In this document: piece by piece, positions 18,047 to 27,227 of the stretch
Numbering within the stretch: position 1 is the first letter of the stretch
Layout of the letters: each line of letters starts with the position of its first letter
Origin: JADJPO01 sp963825645
GTDB lineage: Bacteria; Actinomycetota; Actinomycetes; Actinomycetales; Kineosporiaceae
Length of the DNA stretch: 64,000 bases
Reading direction: 5' to 3'
Assembly (NCBI GenBank): GCA_963825645.1
Contig: CAWGTT010000008.1
Span: 440,832-504,831 of the forward strand
Program-made: the position numbers and the translations under genes
Notes under the pieces: model-generated
What the model was told of the DNA's origin: nothing
Database searches by the model: none
The model's input: the letters and a program-made list of their open reading frames with translations, nothing else

Positions 18047-19222
18047 TCAGGGCCGTGGGCGACTCGTCGTCGACGAACGACCGATGGCGCCGTCCGTCGT
18101 GTCGTACGGCTCGCGCAGCGGCCCATAGGCAGCGCGGTAGGCGCGCTGGCCCAGGAAGTGCGCGGCGATGTCCCGCACCCGGATCGGCATCCGCGCCAGC
18201 TTCGACATCCGGTCGGTGGCGTCCTGCACCCCCATCACCCGGGCACGGCGCCGCCGCTCGAACTCAGGACCGACCGCCTGCGGCGATCCGGACTCGGCGA
18301 CCAGCCGGGCGAGCACGATCGCGTCCTCGATCGCCAGCGCGGCGCCCTGGGCCCAGATCGGCCCCATGGCATGGGCGGCGTCGCCCACGAGCGTCACCCG
18401 CCCGCGCGACCAGCGAGGGCAGCGCACCTCCTCGATCTCCGCGTGGTGGATCTGGTCCGGGCGGTCGATCACGGCGGCGATCGTGGTGGGGACCGGCTCG
18501 GCGAAGGTCACGAACGTGCGCCATAGCCACCCGAGGCCACCGACGCCGGCGCCGCCCCGAGTGGAGGCGGCGTACCCGTAGACGGTGTCCGCGTCCACCG
18601 GGATCAGAAGGAGCGTTCCTTCGCGTCCGGACCACGCCGTCCAGCAGTCGACGCCCGGGTTCGCGGTCATGAACCGCAAGCCTGCATCGGTCATCAGCGA
18701 ACGCCGGGTCACGTCCGAGTCGTCCACCGCGGCCCGCACCTGCGAATGGACGCCGTCCGCACCGATGACGAGGGGGTGGGTGGACGCCGTCCCGTCGGCG
18801 TAGCGGACCACCGGCCACCCGTCGTCCACCTGGACGGCGGTGACCACCCGCTCCCATGTCGGCGGCCGCTGCGGGTCGTTAAGGGCCTGGAGCAGATCGC
18901 CGCGTCGTAGGCATACAGACGGCGTGGCGCTCCCCCAGAACGCATCCTCGTCGACGTCGAACAGCAGCCGGCCGGCCTCGTTGCGGTACTCCCGTCGCCG
19001 GTTCACCACGCCCTTGCCCGCCACCTGGTCCGCCAGACCGAGGTCGCCCAGAGCCCGCACCGCGTTCCCGGGCAGGTTGATGCCCAGGCCACTGTCCGGT
19101 CGTTGCACACGCCGATCGACGACGCTGGAGTCCACACCCCTGCCAGCAAGCGCCCGCGCCAGAGCCAGCCCGGCGATGCCGGCGCCGACGATGAGCGGCC
19201 GGTCATCGGCGAGTGGCCGCAT
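18047..19222 (-). CDS. FAD-dependent monooxygenase
   Basis: ATG at 19222 with a purine-rich ribosome site (AGGACGG); the frame is open further upstream but only this start fits. The FAD motif LIVGAGIAGLALARALAGRG is at the N-terminus, the DG motif is LVIGADGVHSQVRAA, and the second FAD motif VTLVGDAAHAMGPIWAQGAA precedes AIEDAI. About 391 residues. It belongs to aromatic-ring hydroxylases that use NAD(P)H and oxygen; substrate unknown. The usual GQG is AQG here. Confidence 0.9.
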   Translation of the reverse strand: MRPLADDRPLIVGAGIAGLALARALAGRGVDSSVVDRRVQRPDSGLGINLPGNAVRALGDLGLADQVAGKGVVNRRREYRNEAGRLLFDVDEDAFWGSATPSVCLRRGDLLQALNDPQRPPTWERVVTAVQVDDGWPVVRYADGTASTHPLVIGADGVHSQVRAAVDDSDVTRRSLMTDAGLRFMTANPGVDCWTAWSGREGTLLLIPVDADTVYGYAASTRGGAGVGGLGWLWRTFVTFAEPVPTTIAAVIDRPDQIHHAEIEEVRCPRWSRGRVTLVGDAAHAMGPIWAQGAALAIEDAIVLARLVAESGSPQAVGPEFERRRRARVMGVQDATDRMSKLARMPIRVRDIAAHFLGQRAYRAAYGPLREPYDTTDGAIGRSSTTSRPRP

Positions 19223-19411
19223 GGCTATCCACCGTCCTTTCCGGCACTGGCCTCCTGGCTGCCTGCCCAGGAGTGAAACATCGAACCGACCTGCCCAGGA
19301 GAACGCCGCATGGATGTCCTTCGGGGCTATGCCGATCTTCCTCGTCGGGGCAGAGGGTATCGGCATCCGCCAAATCCCCCCAAAGGCGGTCTCGACACGT
19401 TCGAGCAATGG

Positions 19412-20658
19412 CACTGGCGCTGGTCCGGTCGATCGTGGTCGACTCGTCTCAGTGTGACGGGATGGACCTGGCCGAGGCGATCGCCTCACCTCCTGCGGTG
19501 CGCGGTTCTCACGACGACGGGAGGTCTGATTTTGCGAGCGGCGGAGGTCCGCGCGGCCGGTGAGCTGGCCGCGCACGCGGTGGGCGAGACCGTCGCCATC
19601 GTCGGTGACGTGCACCAGGCGACAATCCGGCGCATGGAGCGCTTCCTGCCACGCCCGGCCCGCACGGTGACCAGGCTGCATAGCGCCACGGTCGCCGCGA
19701 CCTACCGCGCGGTCGACCAGGTGGCCACCACCGCAGTACGGGCCGGGGCCGAGGTCGCCGCCCGGCGGGCGGGCCGCCCGCCGTCGCAGACGCCGTTCGG
19801 CCGCGCCGTCCAGCCGATGGTGAACGGGGTGTGGGGTGACACCGTGGCCCAGCGCGGACCGGCGCTCGCCGTCCCGATGGCGGTGCGCGTGGCGGGACGC
19901 GACGTCCCACTGGACGCCGGCTCGGTAGCCGCCGCCTTCCCGCAGGCCACCGGGCGGATCGCCGTGTTCGTGCACGGGCTGGTGGAGAGCGACGAGTCCT
20001 GGTGGACCACCCCGGACTGCCACGCCGACCTCGTTCGGGAAGAGGTTGCGAGAGGAGGCGGGGCTCACCCCGGTCTACCTGCGCTACAACTCCGGGCTGG
20101 CGTTGGGCGAGAACGCCCACGCCCTGGCCCGGCTGATCGAGGAGCTGCGCGCGGCATGGCCGCAGCCCGTGCGGCGCATCGATCTGGTCGCTCACTCGAT
20201 GGGCGGCCTGATCGCGCACCAGGCGTGCTGGCTCGGGGCGCGGTCCGCGTCGGCCTGGGTGGACGCCGTCCACACCGTGATCGGCCTGGGCACCCCGCAC
20301 CTGGGGGCTCCGCTGGCCAAGAGCGTGCCGGTGGCCGAGTGGGCGCTCACCAGGTCACCGGTCAGCGCACCGATCGCCCGGGTCCTGACCGGGCGCAGCG
20401 CCGGGATCCGCGACCTGCACCACGGCTCCCCGCCCCCGACGCTGCCCATGCACATCACCTACCGCGCGGTCGCCGCCCTGCTGACCCGCGACCCGGACCA
20501 TCCCGCGGGATGGCTGGTCGGCGACGGGATGGTCCGCCCCACGAGCGCCCTGGTCGCCGGACGCGGTCACCGCCTCGGCGGCATCAGCCACCAAGGCCTA
20601 CTCAGCCACCCCGCCGTCTACGACAGACTGCGTGCCTGGCTCACCTGACCCGACATCG
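19412..20658. repeat. 1.25 kb direct repeat, copy B (lipase gene)
   Basis: Nearly identical to 4344-5591, one base shorter. Begins CACTGGCGCTGGTC, ends ACCCGACATCG, and flanks are unrelated to those of copy A. Confidence 0.9.
19532..20648 (+). CDS. Alpha/beta-hydrolase, lipase/PGAP1-like, copy B, frameshifted
   Basis: Same protein as copy A (4461-5581) with the same Ser nucleophile (VAHSMGGLIAHQ) and His region. Two differences matter. The ATG GCG of copy A is ATT TTG here, leaving a TTG start at 19532. A two-base loss (GG) near 20025 breaks the frame at the same spot where copy A lost one base. Length fits two missing bases. Either both copies are recent pseudogenes or the sequence is wrong at a hard GC-rich spot; the second is simpler. 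Confidence 0.75.
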
Positions 20659-20687
20659 CCCGCGCGAGCCTTCCCGCTCCGGGCGCC

Positions 20688-21584
20688 CTACGGCGCCCGC
20701 GTGCCGAGTCGTTCGTCGAGCCAGGTGGTCAGGTCGGCGACGACCTCCTCGCGGTTGGTCTCGTTGAGGATCTCGTGGCGCGCGCCCGGGTAGACCGTCA
20801 ACGTGACGTCGGTGAGGCCGGCCTGCCGATACCGGTCCACGAGCGCACCGACCAGCGCCAGCTGGCCGTTGACCGGGTCGTGCTCGCCGACCGCGACGTA
20901 GACCGGCAGGTCCTGGCGGATCCTCAGATGGGTCGGGTCGGCGAGCCGGCGTGCCGCGGCGAACATCTGCTTCGTGCCGGCCACGTCGAGCCCGAACCCG
21001 CAGCGCGGGTCGTTGACGTAGGCGTCCACCTGGGCCTCGTCGCGGCTGAGCCAGTCGTAGTCGGTCCGTGCCGGGGTGAAGGGAGCGTTGAACGCCGCCA
21101 GGTCCAGCGGTTGGTTCAGGTCGAGGGCGGGCTCGAGCAGGTCGATCGCCGCCGTGCCGGTCAGCACGGCGACGTCGACGTCGCCGCTGTGATCGGGCAG
21201 GTACTGCTGGACGGCGAACGAGCCCATGCTGTGTCCGAGCAGCACCAGCGGAACCGACGGGTGCTCCGCGCGGGCCACCAGGCGGAGCCGGTCGATGTCG
21301 TTGACCAGCTCGGTCCAGCCGTCGGTGCCGATCACGCCCTGCTCGTCCAGCGAGGCCGCCGTCGCTCCGTGACCGCGGTTGTCCTGGGCGTAGACGACGT
21401 ACCCCTTCTCGTTCAGCTCACCCGCCACCCAGGCGTAGCGCAGCGCATGCTCCCCCATCCCGTGCGTGATCTGCACGATCGCCCGCGGATCACCGGGCGG
21501 GTCCCAGCGGTAGGCCGCAACCCTCACCCCTCCCGGGCTGTCGAAGTCGACCCGGACCGGTTCAATCGGTTCGCTGCTCATCAC
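20688..21584 (-). CDS. Alpha/beta-hydrolase, monoacylglycerol lipase-like
   Basis: About 298 residues, start GTG 21584 or ATG 21581. Motifs of the monoglyceride lipase family (Hydrolase_4): AIVQITHGMGEHALRY (oxyanion), YAQDNRGHGATA, nucleophile Ser in LVLLGHSMGSFAVQQY, acid in VAVGEHDPVNGQ and His in YPGARHEILNETN. Catalytic triad complete. It hydrolyses acyl-glycerols or similar esters in the cytoplasm. Lies directly after the lipase repeat, convergent with it. Confidence 0.92.
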   Translation of the reverse strand: MMSSEPIEPVRVDFDSPGGVRVAAYRWDPPGDPRAIVQITHGMGEHALRYAWVAGELNEKGYVVYAQDNRGHGATAASLDEQGVIGTDGWTELVNDIDRLRLVARAEHPSVPLVLLGHSMGSFAVQQYLPDHSGDVDVAVLTGTAAIDLLEPALDLNQPLDLAAFNAPFTPARTDYDWLSRDEAQVDAYVNDPRCGFGLDVAGTKQMFAAARRLADPTHLRIRQDLPVYVAVGEHDPVNGQLALVGALVDRYRQAGLTDVTLTVYPGARHEILNETNREEVVADLTTWLDERLGTRAP

Positions 21585-21684
21585 ACGCGCCCCTTCCTGG
21601 AAGGTCTCAGCTCCGCCAGATCACACCTCATCAGACACCTTGACCCAGCGTGATCCGTTCAGGCTTGCACGTCGCCATGCGCCC

Positions 21685-21690
21685 TATCCT
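21685..21690 (+). promoter_or_regulatory. -10 box TATCCT for the MntA-HepT operon
   Basis: TATCCT ends 6 nt before the ATG at 21697, giving a nearly leaderless transcript. No ribosome site is seen. Confidence 0.45.
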
Positions 21691-21696
21691 GCTGGC

Positions 21697-22122
21697 ATGA
21701 GTTTGTTACCGCGTCTGCGCTCGTCTGCGGCCGAGGTGTTCGCGGGCCAGGGCGTGCAGTTCGCCTACCTGTTCGGGTCCCACGCCCGGGGACAGGAGCG
21801 CGAGGGCAGCGACGTGGACGTGGCGGTGTACTTCGGCGACGACGTCCCGTCGACTGAGTACCTGGAGCGGGCCATGATGCTGTCGGGCCGGCTGGCCTAC
21901 CGGGCGGGCGCCGGGCCCATCGACGGCCTGGTCGTCCTCAACGAGGCGCCGCTGCGTCTGGTCGGCCGCATCCTGCGAGACCGCGTGGTGCTGTACGACC
22001 AGGACGAGCCCGGGCGCGTGGCCTACGAGATGCGGATGGGCAAGCTGGCCATGGACTTCGAGATTCGCGCCGCTCCGCTCGATCGGGCACTGCTGGCCGC
22101 GATGGCTGCGGAGGGCCGGTGA
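21697..22122 (+). CDS. mntA: MntA-type nucleotidyltransferase antitoxin
   Basis: A 141-residue minimal nucleotidyltransferase with FGSHARGQEREGSDVDVAVY, the GSxARG...SDxD signature of the family. In characterised MntA-HepT pairs the antitoxin transfers AMP to a Tyr of HepT to inactivate it. Its stop overlaps the hepT start (GTGA), as expected of a type VII toxin-antitoxin operon. The symbol rests on the family match. Confidence 0.88.
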   Translation: MSLLPRLRSSAAEVFAGQGVQFAYLFGSHARGQEREGSDVDVAVYFGDDVPSTEYLERAMMLSGRLAYRAGAGPIDGLVVLNEAPLRLVGRILRDRVVLYDQDEPGRVAYEMRMGKLAMDFEIRAAPLDRALLAAMAAEGR

Positions 22123-22550
22123 CGATCGACCCGCTGCGCGTGCGCGCGCTGCTCGAACGGCTGCGCGAGGAGGTGGCCGATCTGCGGCGTCTGGCGGGCT
22201 ACGACGCCGACACGCTCCTGGCTGACCGCGACAAGCTCAAATCGGTGAAGTACGGGTTCGTCGTCGCTCTCGAGACCTGCATCGATGCCGGGCAGCACAT
22301 CATCGCCAGCGAGGGCTATCGTGCGCCCGCGAGCTACGGCGAGGTCTTCTCCGTGCTGTCCGAGCACGGACACCTGCCCGCAGACGACGTCCCGACGCTC
22401 ATCGCCATGGCCGGCTTTCGGAACCTTCTGGTCCACGGATACGCCGACGTCGACGATCGCCGCGTGATCGACACCCTGCACCACCACCTCGACGACTTCG
22501 ACCGGTTCCGATCCGCCCTGGCCGCGAGCGTCCGCACCGACAGCGGCTGA
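22119..22550 (+). CDS. hepT: HepT-type HEPN toxin
   Basis: A 143-residue helical HEPN protein starting at GTG 22119. The catalytic Rx4HxY motif is visible as RNLLVHGY near residue 101, the Tyr being the residue AMPylated by MntA. HepT is an RNase thought to cut tRNA or mRNA when released. Length and operon layout are typical and both genes look intact, so the module may be functional. Confidence 0.88.
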   Translation: MTIDPLRVRALLERLREEVADLRRLAGYDADTLLADRDKLKSVKYGFVVALETCIDAGQHIIASEGYRAPASYGEVFSVLSEHGHLPADDVPTLIAMAGFRNLLVHGYADVDDRRVIDTLHHHLDDFDRFRSALAASVRTDSG

Positions 22551-22681
22551 ACGGACGGCTTGCCCCCACCACCGCCGAGCGGCCACAGGGCTACGTCGTC
22601 CACTGGGCCGCAACGGTTTAGGGATTCAGTGGGCCCCCACTCCACCTCGCCGGGCCCGACCAGACCATCACCCCAGCGCCA

Positions 22682-23716
22682 TCATCGAATCTCGGTCGCC
22701 CGACCCAGACCCCGCGTCACCATGAACTCGACGGCAGGGTTCATGTTGACCGGCACGACGCTCTTGCCCGGGTGCGAGCGTGGCCAGACACGCACCAGCT
22801 CGTCGACGAAGCCCTGCCCCACGTCGCTCACCCCGGCGAAGTCGACCTCCACGACGTCGAAGTCGCTCCCCAGCCCCTCCAGCAACCGGCGTGCCTCGCT
22901 ACGGGAGACGAACTCGGTGCCGATCTCGAACAGCTTCACCACCGGCCGAGTGCGCACGAAGGCGTGGTCGTGAGTGAACTGCCGGAACACATCCGCAAGG
23001 ACACGGTCGGTGTTCGGATCCACCTGACAGAACACCGAGGTCCCCGCAGCGGGTGCGACCGCTCCAAGCGCCGTGTCGTGGCGCAGATTGTCCACGGTCC
23101 ATCGGATGCCAGCCGAGGTGAGCCGGAACAGATCGACGACCTTGGAGGTGAAGAAGATGCCCTCACCGGTGTGACGAGATGGATCGGTGGTGCGCTTGCC
23201 CTTCGACAGTTCCTGAACTGCCTCGAACTCGCTGGCGAGGTTCAATCCGGCCAGGAGGTTCGCGTAGACGCCGATCCCGTCATCGGTGATATCGAACGAC
23301 CACTGGTCGGGGCCGACCCACCAGGTGATCGTCGCGGACTCGCTCCCGGAGTGGTCCACGGCGTTGTTCAACATCTCCGAGAACGCGTATCCCATGATCC
23401 GCCTCGCCGGGCGGTCGACGTCCAGGTCGAGATCGGCGACGACTCTGCGCCACACCTCGTGCTCGGCCAGCCCGAGGAGGGTGAGCCGGCGGCGCCAGCT
23501 CGGCTCGCCTGGAGTGTCGTGACCTCCCGACGTGAGCAGAGCGCGCCGAGCAAGAGCCGTCCGGACGGCGGCCAGGTCGAACAGGCGATGGCCTCCGGCG
23601 GTCCGGCTCGACGGGATCACGCCGCCATCGGCCAGCTGTCGGATCCTGGTCGGGGACAGTCCCACGTCACGCGACACCTCGGAGATCCGCACCAAATCGG
23701 ACGGCTTCTGCTCCAC
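22682..23716 (-). CDS. MerR-HTH / HATPase / DUF4325 fusion regulator
   Basis: 344 residues from GTG 23716. Three parts: a MerR-like HTH (VRISEVSRDVGLSPTRIRQL, then GGHRLFDLAAVRTALARRA); a GHKL ATPase with N box AFSEMLNNAVDHSGSESATI and G box DITDDGIGVY; and a C-terminal DUF4325 STAS-like domain (FDVVEVDFAGVSDVGQGFVD). An ATP-binding domain joined to STAS recalls anti-sigma/anti-anti-sigma switches, here carried by one DNA-binding protein. A perfect palindrome overlaps its own -10 box, so it is probably autoregulated. Signal and targets unknown. Confidence 0.85.
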   Translation of the reverse strand: MEQKPSDLVRISEVSRDVGLSPTRIRQLADGGVIPSSRTAGGHRLFDLAAVRTALARRALLTSGGHDTPGEPSWRRRLTLLGLAEHEVWRRVVADLDLDVDRPARRIMGYAFSEMLNNAVDHSGSESATITWWVGPDQWSFDITDDGIGVYANLLAGLNLASEFEAVQELSKGKRTTDPSRHTGEGIFFTSKVVDLFRLTSAGIRWTVDNLRHDTALGAVAPAAGTSVFCQVDPNTDRVLADVFRQFTHDHAFVRTRPVVKLFEIGTEFVSRSEARRLLEGLGSDFDVVEVDFAGVSDVGQGFVDELVRVWPRSHPGKSVVPVNMNPAVEFMVTRGLGRATEIR

Positions 23717-23722
23717 GACGCC

Positions 23723-23750
23723 AGAATCTACACTACCGACTGTAGATTCT
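23723..23750. promoter_or_regulatory. 28-bp palindrome over the promoter of the MerR/HATPase gene
   Basis: AGAATCTACA, 8-nt spacer, TGTAGATTCT: a perfect 10-bp inverted repeat ending 7 nt before the GTG start. On the minus strand TAGATT within it serves as a -10 box 8 nt from the start. Binding here would block or control a leaderless transcript. Confidence 0.75.
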
Positions 23751-24035
23751 GAGGAGAATCTGCACTCTCGTCGCCAAGATTCAACCGACTACGAGGAGCC
23801 GACACCGCGCGGCAGTGATGACGCCAAGGCATCGAACCCGGGTGGAAGTCCCAGCCCGAAACCTGTGAGCTTCCGCATTCGACGGCCCCCAGGCAGTCAC
23901 CAGGCATGGGCAGGAGGTGGCCTTCGTGGTCGATGTCGCCTGGTACCGCGAGAAGGCCCAGGGAGAACGCGCCGCACGGGGCAGGCCAGGAATCTGGGTC
24001 TCTGTGACGGCAGCTCGATGCCCCGGGCGGGGCAG

Positions 24036-24054
24036 ATACCCCTAGGGGTATGCT
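24036..24054 (+). promoter_or_regulatory. CsoR-type operator with overlapping -10 box
   Basis: ATACCCCTAGGGGTAT (24036-24051) is a perfect 16-bp palindrome of the kind bound by CsoR-family repressors of copper, sulfide or persulfide. TATGCT (24049-24054) overlaps its right end and lies 6 nt before the GTG at 24061. A repressor there would shut the downstream gene. No csoR gene is in the window. Confidence 0.75.
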
Positions 24055-24060
24055 TGCCTC

Positions 24061-24525
24061 GTGAGCACCCCTCTGCGCGCCGACCAGCAGGCCCCCGGAG
24101 CACCGATCCAGGTGCTCAAGGCCTCGCACGAGCTGCAGATCACGGTGCCCACGGCCCAGCCCGCATGGCGGACGGCGTTCGACCGGCGCCGGGCCGTGGT
24201 GGCCCTGCTGCTGACGCCGATCACGGTGCTGCTCTTCCTCGACGCCCCACTGGCGGGCTCCGTCGACCACCCCGTCGAATGGACGACGCTGGGACTGCTC
24301 GGCGTCCTGGCCGCGGCCCTGTGGGCCACGTTCGTCCCCCGCCGGGACGGCGCCACGGCGATCGCCGGCACGCCGTGCGCGGCCATGGCCGGCCTCTATC
24401 CGGTGCTCGCGCTGATGGCCATCGGCGGTCAGCCGATGACCCCGATCCTGACCGGGTTCTCGGTGCTCCTGCTCGCCTACGGCGTCAGCCAGCGCGTGCT
24501 CGGCACCGGCGCCTGCAGCACCTGA
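24061..24525 (+). CDS. Four-helix membrane protein under a CsoR-type operator
   Basis: 154 residues starting at GTG 24061 with no ribosome site (leaderless). A 40-residue cytoplasmic tail is followed by four hydrophobic segments: VVALLLTPITVLLFLDAPLA, TLGLLGVLAAALWATF, AAMAGLYPVLALMAIGG and TGFSVLLLAYGVSQRVLG. Two Cys (GTPCAA; GACST at the end) could matter for metal or sulfur. The shape resembles DUF4395-type genes that often share this operator, but I cannot assign it. Function probably metal or reactive-sulfur response. Confidence 0.7.
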   Translation: MSTPLRADQQAPGAPIQVLKASHELQITVPTAQPAWRTAFDRRRAVVALLLTPITVLLFLDAPLAGSVDHPVEWTTLGLLGVLAAALWATFVPRRDGATAIAGTPCAAMAGLYPVLALMAIGGQPMTPILTGFSVLLLAYGVSQRVLGTGACST

Positions 24526-24529
24526 CAGC

Positions 24530-24973
24530 GCGGGCGTCGGTTCGAGCACGTCGTCGGCGACTGCTCACCAGACATCGTTGCAACGCCGGGTGGGCGCCGG
24601 CCGGTTCGCGATCCGGCGACATCACCGAGGGGTCCCGTAGGCACCATCGCCGCAACGCCTCGCGTACAACCGGTTCCACGGTCCGGCCACGCCAGGTGGT
24701 CCACGCCATCCGGATCCTCGCCAGCATGAGATCCCTGCGGCCGCGCTCGATCTCGGCGAGGTAGGGCCCGAGGAACGCCAGGGGCAGGGCCTGGTCCAGC
24801 GAGGTGATGCCCACAAGCCCGGCCAGGCGCCGCAGATCATCCCCGTCGGTCTCCTGCCGGACAGCCTGTGCCTTCATGGCGAACAGGTACTCGGGCGCGG
24901 CCACGCCCACGTGCAGGCCGGGCGTGGACAAGGTGCCGGTGCCCTCGACCGGCGGATACCTGTCCGGCCGCAT
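24530..24973 (-). pseudogene. Fusion of two gene fragments: DUF6036-type nucleotidyltransferase end and DUF234 ATPase end
   Basis: The first 60 residues (PPVEGTGTLSTPGLHVGVAA, then YLFAMKAQAVRQETDGDDLR) match the intact protein at 35526-36071 almost perfectly at DNA level (about 24770-24960 versus 35610-35800). At LDQALP the match stops and a different protein begins: FLGPYLAEIERGRRDLMLAR, TTWRGRTVEPVVREALRR, typical of the DUF234 part of AAA ATPases. Both are C-terminal scraps and the join is in frame by chance. No function expected. Confidence 0.7.
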
Positions 24974-25054
24974 GTCACGGATCGTCGCCGATGATCCTCC
25001 GCCGACGGGTGGCCTGGCACAGGAGCTCCGACACCGGTTCCATACGGTTTCTCG

Positions 25055-25097
25055 TTGCGCATCAACGGTTTTCGACTATACTCGTACACATGTTCGA
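25055..25097 (+). promoter_or_regulatory. SOS-type promoter with LexA box, second copy
   Basis: TTGCGC (25055-25060), 16-nt spacer, TATACT (25077-25082), and LexA-like TCGTACACATGTTCGA (25082-25097) covering the ATG at 25090. Identical layout to 8777-8819, with the spacer differing by three bases, so the promoter elements are better conserved than the bases between them. Confidence 0.75.
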
Positions 25098-27000
25098 GAC
25101 CGTCGGTGGGGGCTCCGCGCCGTCGCCCGGCCCCGCCGACGCCGGACTGCTCGCCGACCTCGAGGCCGACTTCGACGACGTGCGCGAGGAGGACTACGCC
25201 GACGACCCGGACGTGGTGGGCTGGCCGCCGTACGACGACACCGGTGTCCTGCATCAGATCATCGCCGACCAGGACCGCCAGATCGCCCGGACCCGGGCCC
25301 TGCTCACCGCCGCGATCGTCGACCGGGACGACACCCAGGCCCGCCTGGACGCGGCCCGGGCCCGGACGGCCGCCGCGCAGGACGCGACCGACGCCGCGCG
25401 CACCCAGACCCGCCTCGCGCGTCACCAGCTGGGCCTGGCCCGGGCCGAGACCGCCCGCCTCGCCGGGGAACGCGACCTGGCCCGCGCCGACCGAGACACC
25501 GCCCGGGCCGCCCGACCCGACCCCGGCCCGACCCTGACCGCCCGCCTGGACGCGGCGCCCGGGCCGGACCTGGCCGCCGCCGTCGACACCCTGGTCGGCG
25601 ACCTGGCGATCACACCGGGATCCGGACCGACGGCGCGGCTGGGATGCCTGGACGGCCTGTCCGACGACGACGTCGTCGCCCTGACCGTGGCGGCCCAACG
25701 GCTCGCAGCCTGGGCCAGCGCGGCGCAGCTGGCCGCGGCCGGGCACCTACGGGACCGGTGGGCCGCCACCCCCCTGTCCGGCAACGACCACGCCCTGTGG
25801 ACCACCGCCGGCGAGATCGCCCCGGCCACCGGGCTGACCCGATACGCCGTCGCCGACCACCTACACACCGCCGAGCACCTGCGCACCCGGATGCCCCGGG
25901 TGTGGACCCTGCTCGCCACCGGACGGATCGACCTGGCCAAGACGATCCTGACCACCGTCAAGACCCTCACCCTGACCGCTGAGACCTGCCGGCACATCGA
26001 GGACGGCCTCCTCGACACCATCAGCTCACTCACCCGGCCCCAGCTCGCCGCCCTCCTCGACAAGCTGATCGCCGCCGCCGACCCCGACCTCGCCGAACAG
26101 ACCGCCCGACAGGCCCGCGCCCACCGCGGGGTCGCCTTCCGCGCCCTGCCCCACGGCATGGGCCAGATGACCCTGACCACCGGCGCCGAAGACATCGAAG
26201 CCGCCCGCGCCGCCCTCAACACCCTCACCCACACCGCCCGCGGCCGCGGACACCTCGACGACCCCGACAACCCCCACGCCCCCTGCGACCCCGACAGCCG
26301 CCACCCCGACGCCACCCGCGCCGACACCCTCATCGACCTCATCACCACCGCCGCTGACAACACCGGCACCCCCACACCCGCCGCCGCGCACGCCGACACC
26401 GACACCCCGCGCGACAGTGCCCCCGGCGACGACGCCCCCGCCACGGCCGACCGGCCCTCCGGACGGCGCCGCGCCGACATCATCGTCCTGGTCCCCCTGT
26501 CCGTCCTCACCGGCGCCTCCCAGACCCCCGCCACCCTCGCCGGGTACGGACCCATCCCCGCCCAACTCGCCCGCGAACTCGCCGCCACCGGCACCTGGCG
26601 CTGCGCCGCCACCGACGACACCACCACCCCCGACGGCACACCCACCCCCACCCACGGCACCCTGCTCGGCCTCGGCCGCTCCACCCACACCCCCGCCTAC
26701 CACCCCGGCCCCGGACTACGCCGCTTCATCGAACTCCGCGACCAAACCTGCACCTACCCCGGCTGCCGCCACCCCGCCACCCGCGCCGACCTCGACCACC
26801 GAACACCCTGGACCGACACCCCAGAGAACGAGCCGAACCCGGGCGTCACCTGCGACTGCAACCTGCACGCCCTCTGCCCCCACCACCACCGCCTCAAACA
26901 CCGCGGCGGCCTCACCGCACGCCCCACACCCGGCGGCGGCACCACCTGGACCACCCCCACCGGCCGCACCTACACGCGGCGACCCGACCCCCTGGCCTAG
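25090..27000 (+). CDS. 13E12 repeat family DUF222/HNH endonuclease, copy 2
   Basis: 636 residues, nearly identical to the protein at 8812-10722. Most differences are in the N-terminal 110 residues (for example LHQIIADQ for LHDIIADQ) and at TGASQTPATL and CTYPGCRHP. The HNH motif (CRHPATRADLDHRTP, CNLHALCPHHHRLKH) is intact. Both copies keep open frames, unlike most duplicated genes here, which suggests selection or recent gene conversion. Confidence 0.93.
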   Translation: MFETVGGGSAPSPGPADAGLLADLEADFDDVREEDYADDPDVVGWPPYDDTGVLHQIIADQDRQIARTRALLTAAIVDRDDTQARLDAARARTAAAQDATDAARTQTRLARHQLGLARAETARLAGERDLARADRDTARAARPDPGPTLTARLDAAPGPDLAAAVDTLVGDLAITPGSGPTARLGCLDGLSDDDVVALTVAAQRLAAWASAAQLAAAGHLRDRWAATPLSGNDHALWTTAGEIAPATGLTRYAVADHLHTAEHLRTRMPRVWTLLATGRIDLAKTILTTVKTLTLTAETCRHIEDGLLDTISSLTRPQLAALLDKLIAAADPDLAEQTARQARAHRGVAFRALPHGMGQMTLTTGAEDIEAARAALNTLTHTARGRGHLDDPDNPHAPCDPDSRHPDATRADTLIDLITTAADNTGTPTPAAAHADTDTPRDSAPGDDAPATADRPSGRRRADIIVLVPLSVLTGASQTPATLAGYGPIPAQLARELAATGTWRCAATDDTTTPDGTPTPTHGTLLGLGRSTHTPAYHPGPGLRRFIELRDQTCTYPGCRHPATRADLDHRTPWTDTPENEPNPGVTCDCNLHALCPHHHRLKHRGGLTARPTPGGGTTWTTPTGRTYTRRPDPLA

Positions 27001-27227
27001 CCGGCTGCATCACCGCGATGCGGCCATCAGCCGCACGGCGACCCTCTACATGAGACCCGCCGGCCTGTCGGTGTACCCGATCGCCGACACCAGCGGCGTC
27101 AAGATCACAGGCACCAGCGGAGACGATCGCCAGCGCGACCTACGGAACGGACAGACGCCTCCGGGCTGACCAGGACCGCCCTGCCCCTCCCCCTCGGAGC
27201 CTCCAGAACCGGGGCTACCACCGTGCA

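Larger units (their letters stand above)
25055..27005. repeat. 1.95 kb direct repeat, copy 2 (13E12 gene with promoter)
   Basis: Second copy of 8777-10727; same length and orientation. Confidence 0.95.

Noticed and set aside
18047..20068. FAD monooxygenase extended to 673 residues on the minus strand
   Set aside because: The extra N-terminus crosses the lipase repeat in antisense; the ATG at 19222 has the ribosome site and begins the FAD motif.
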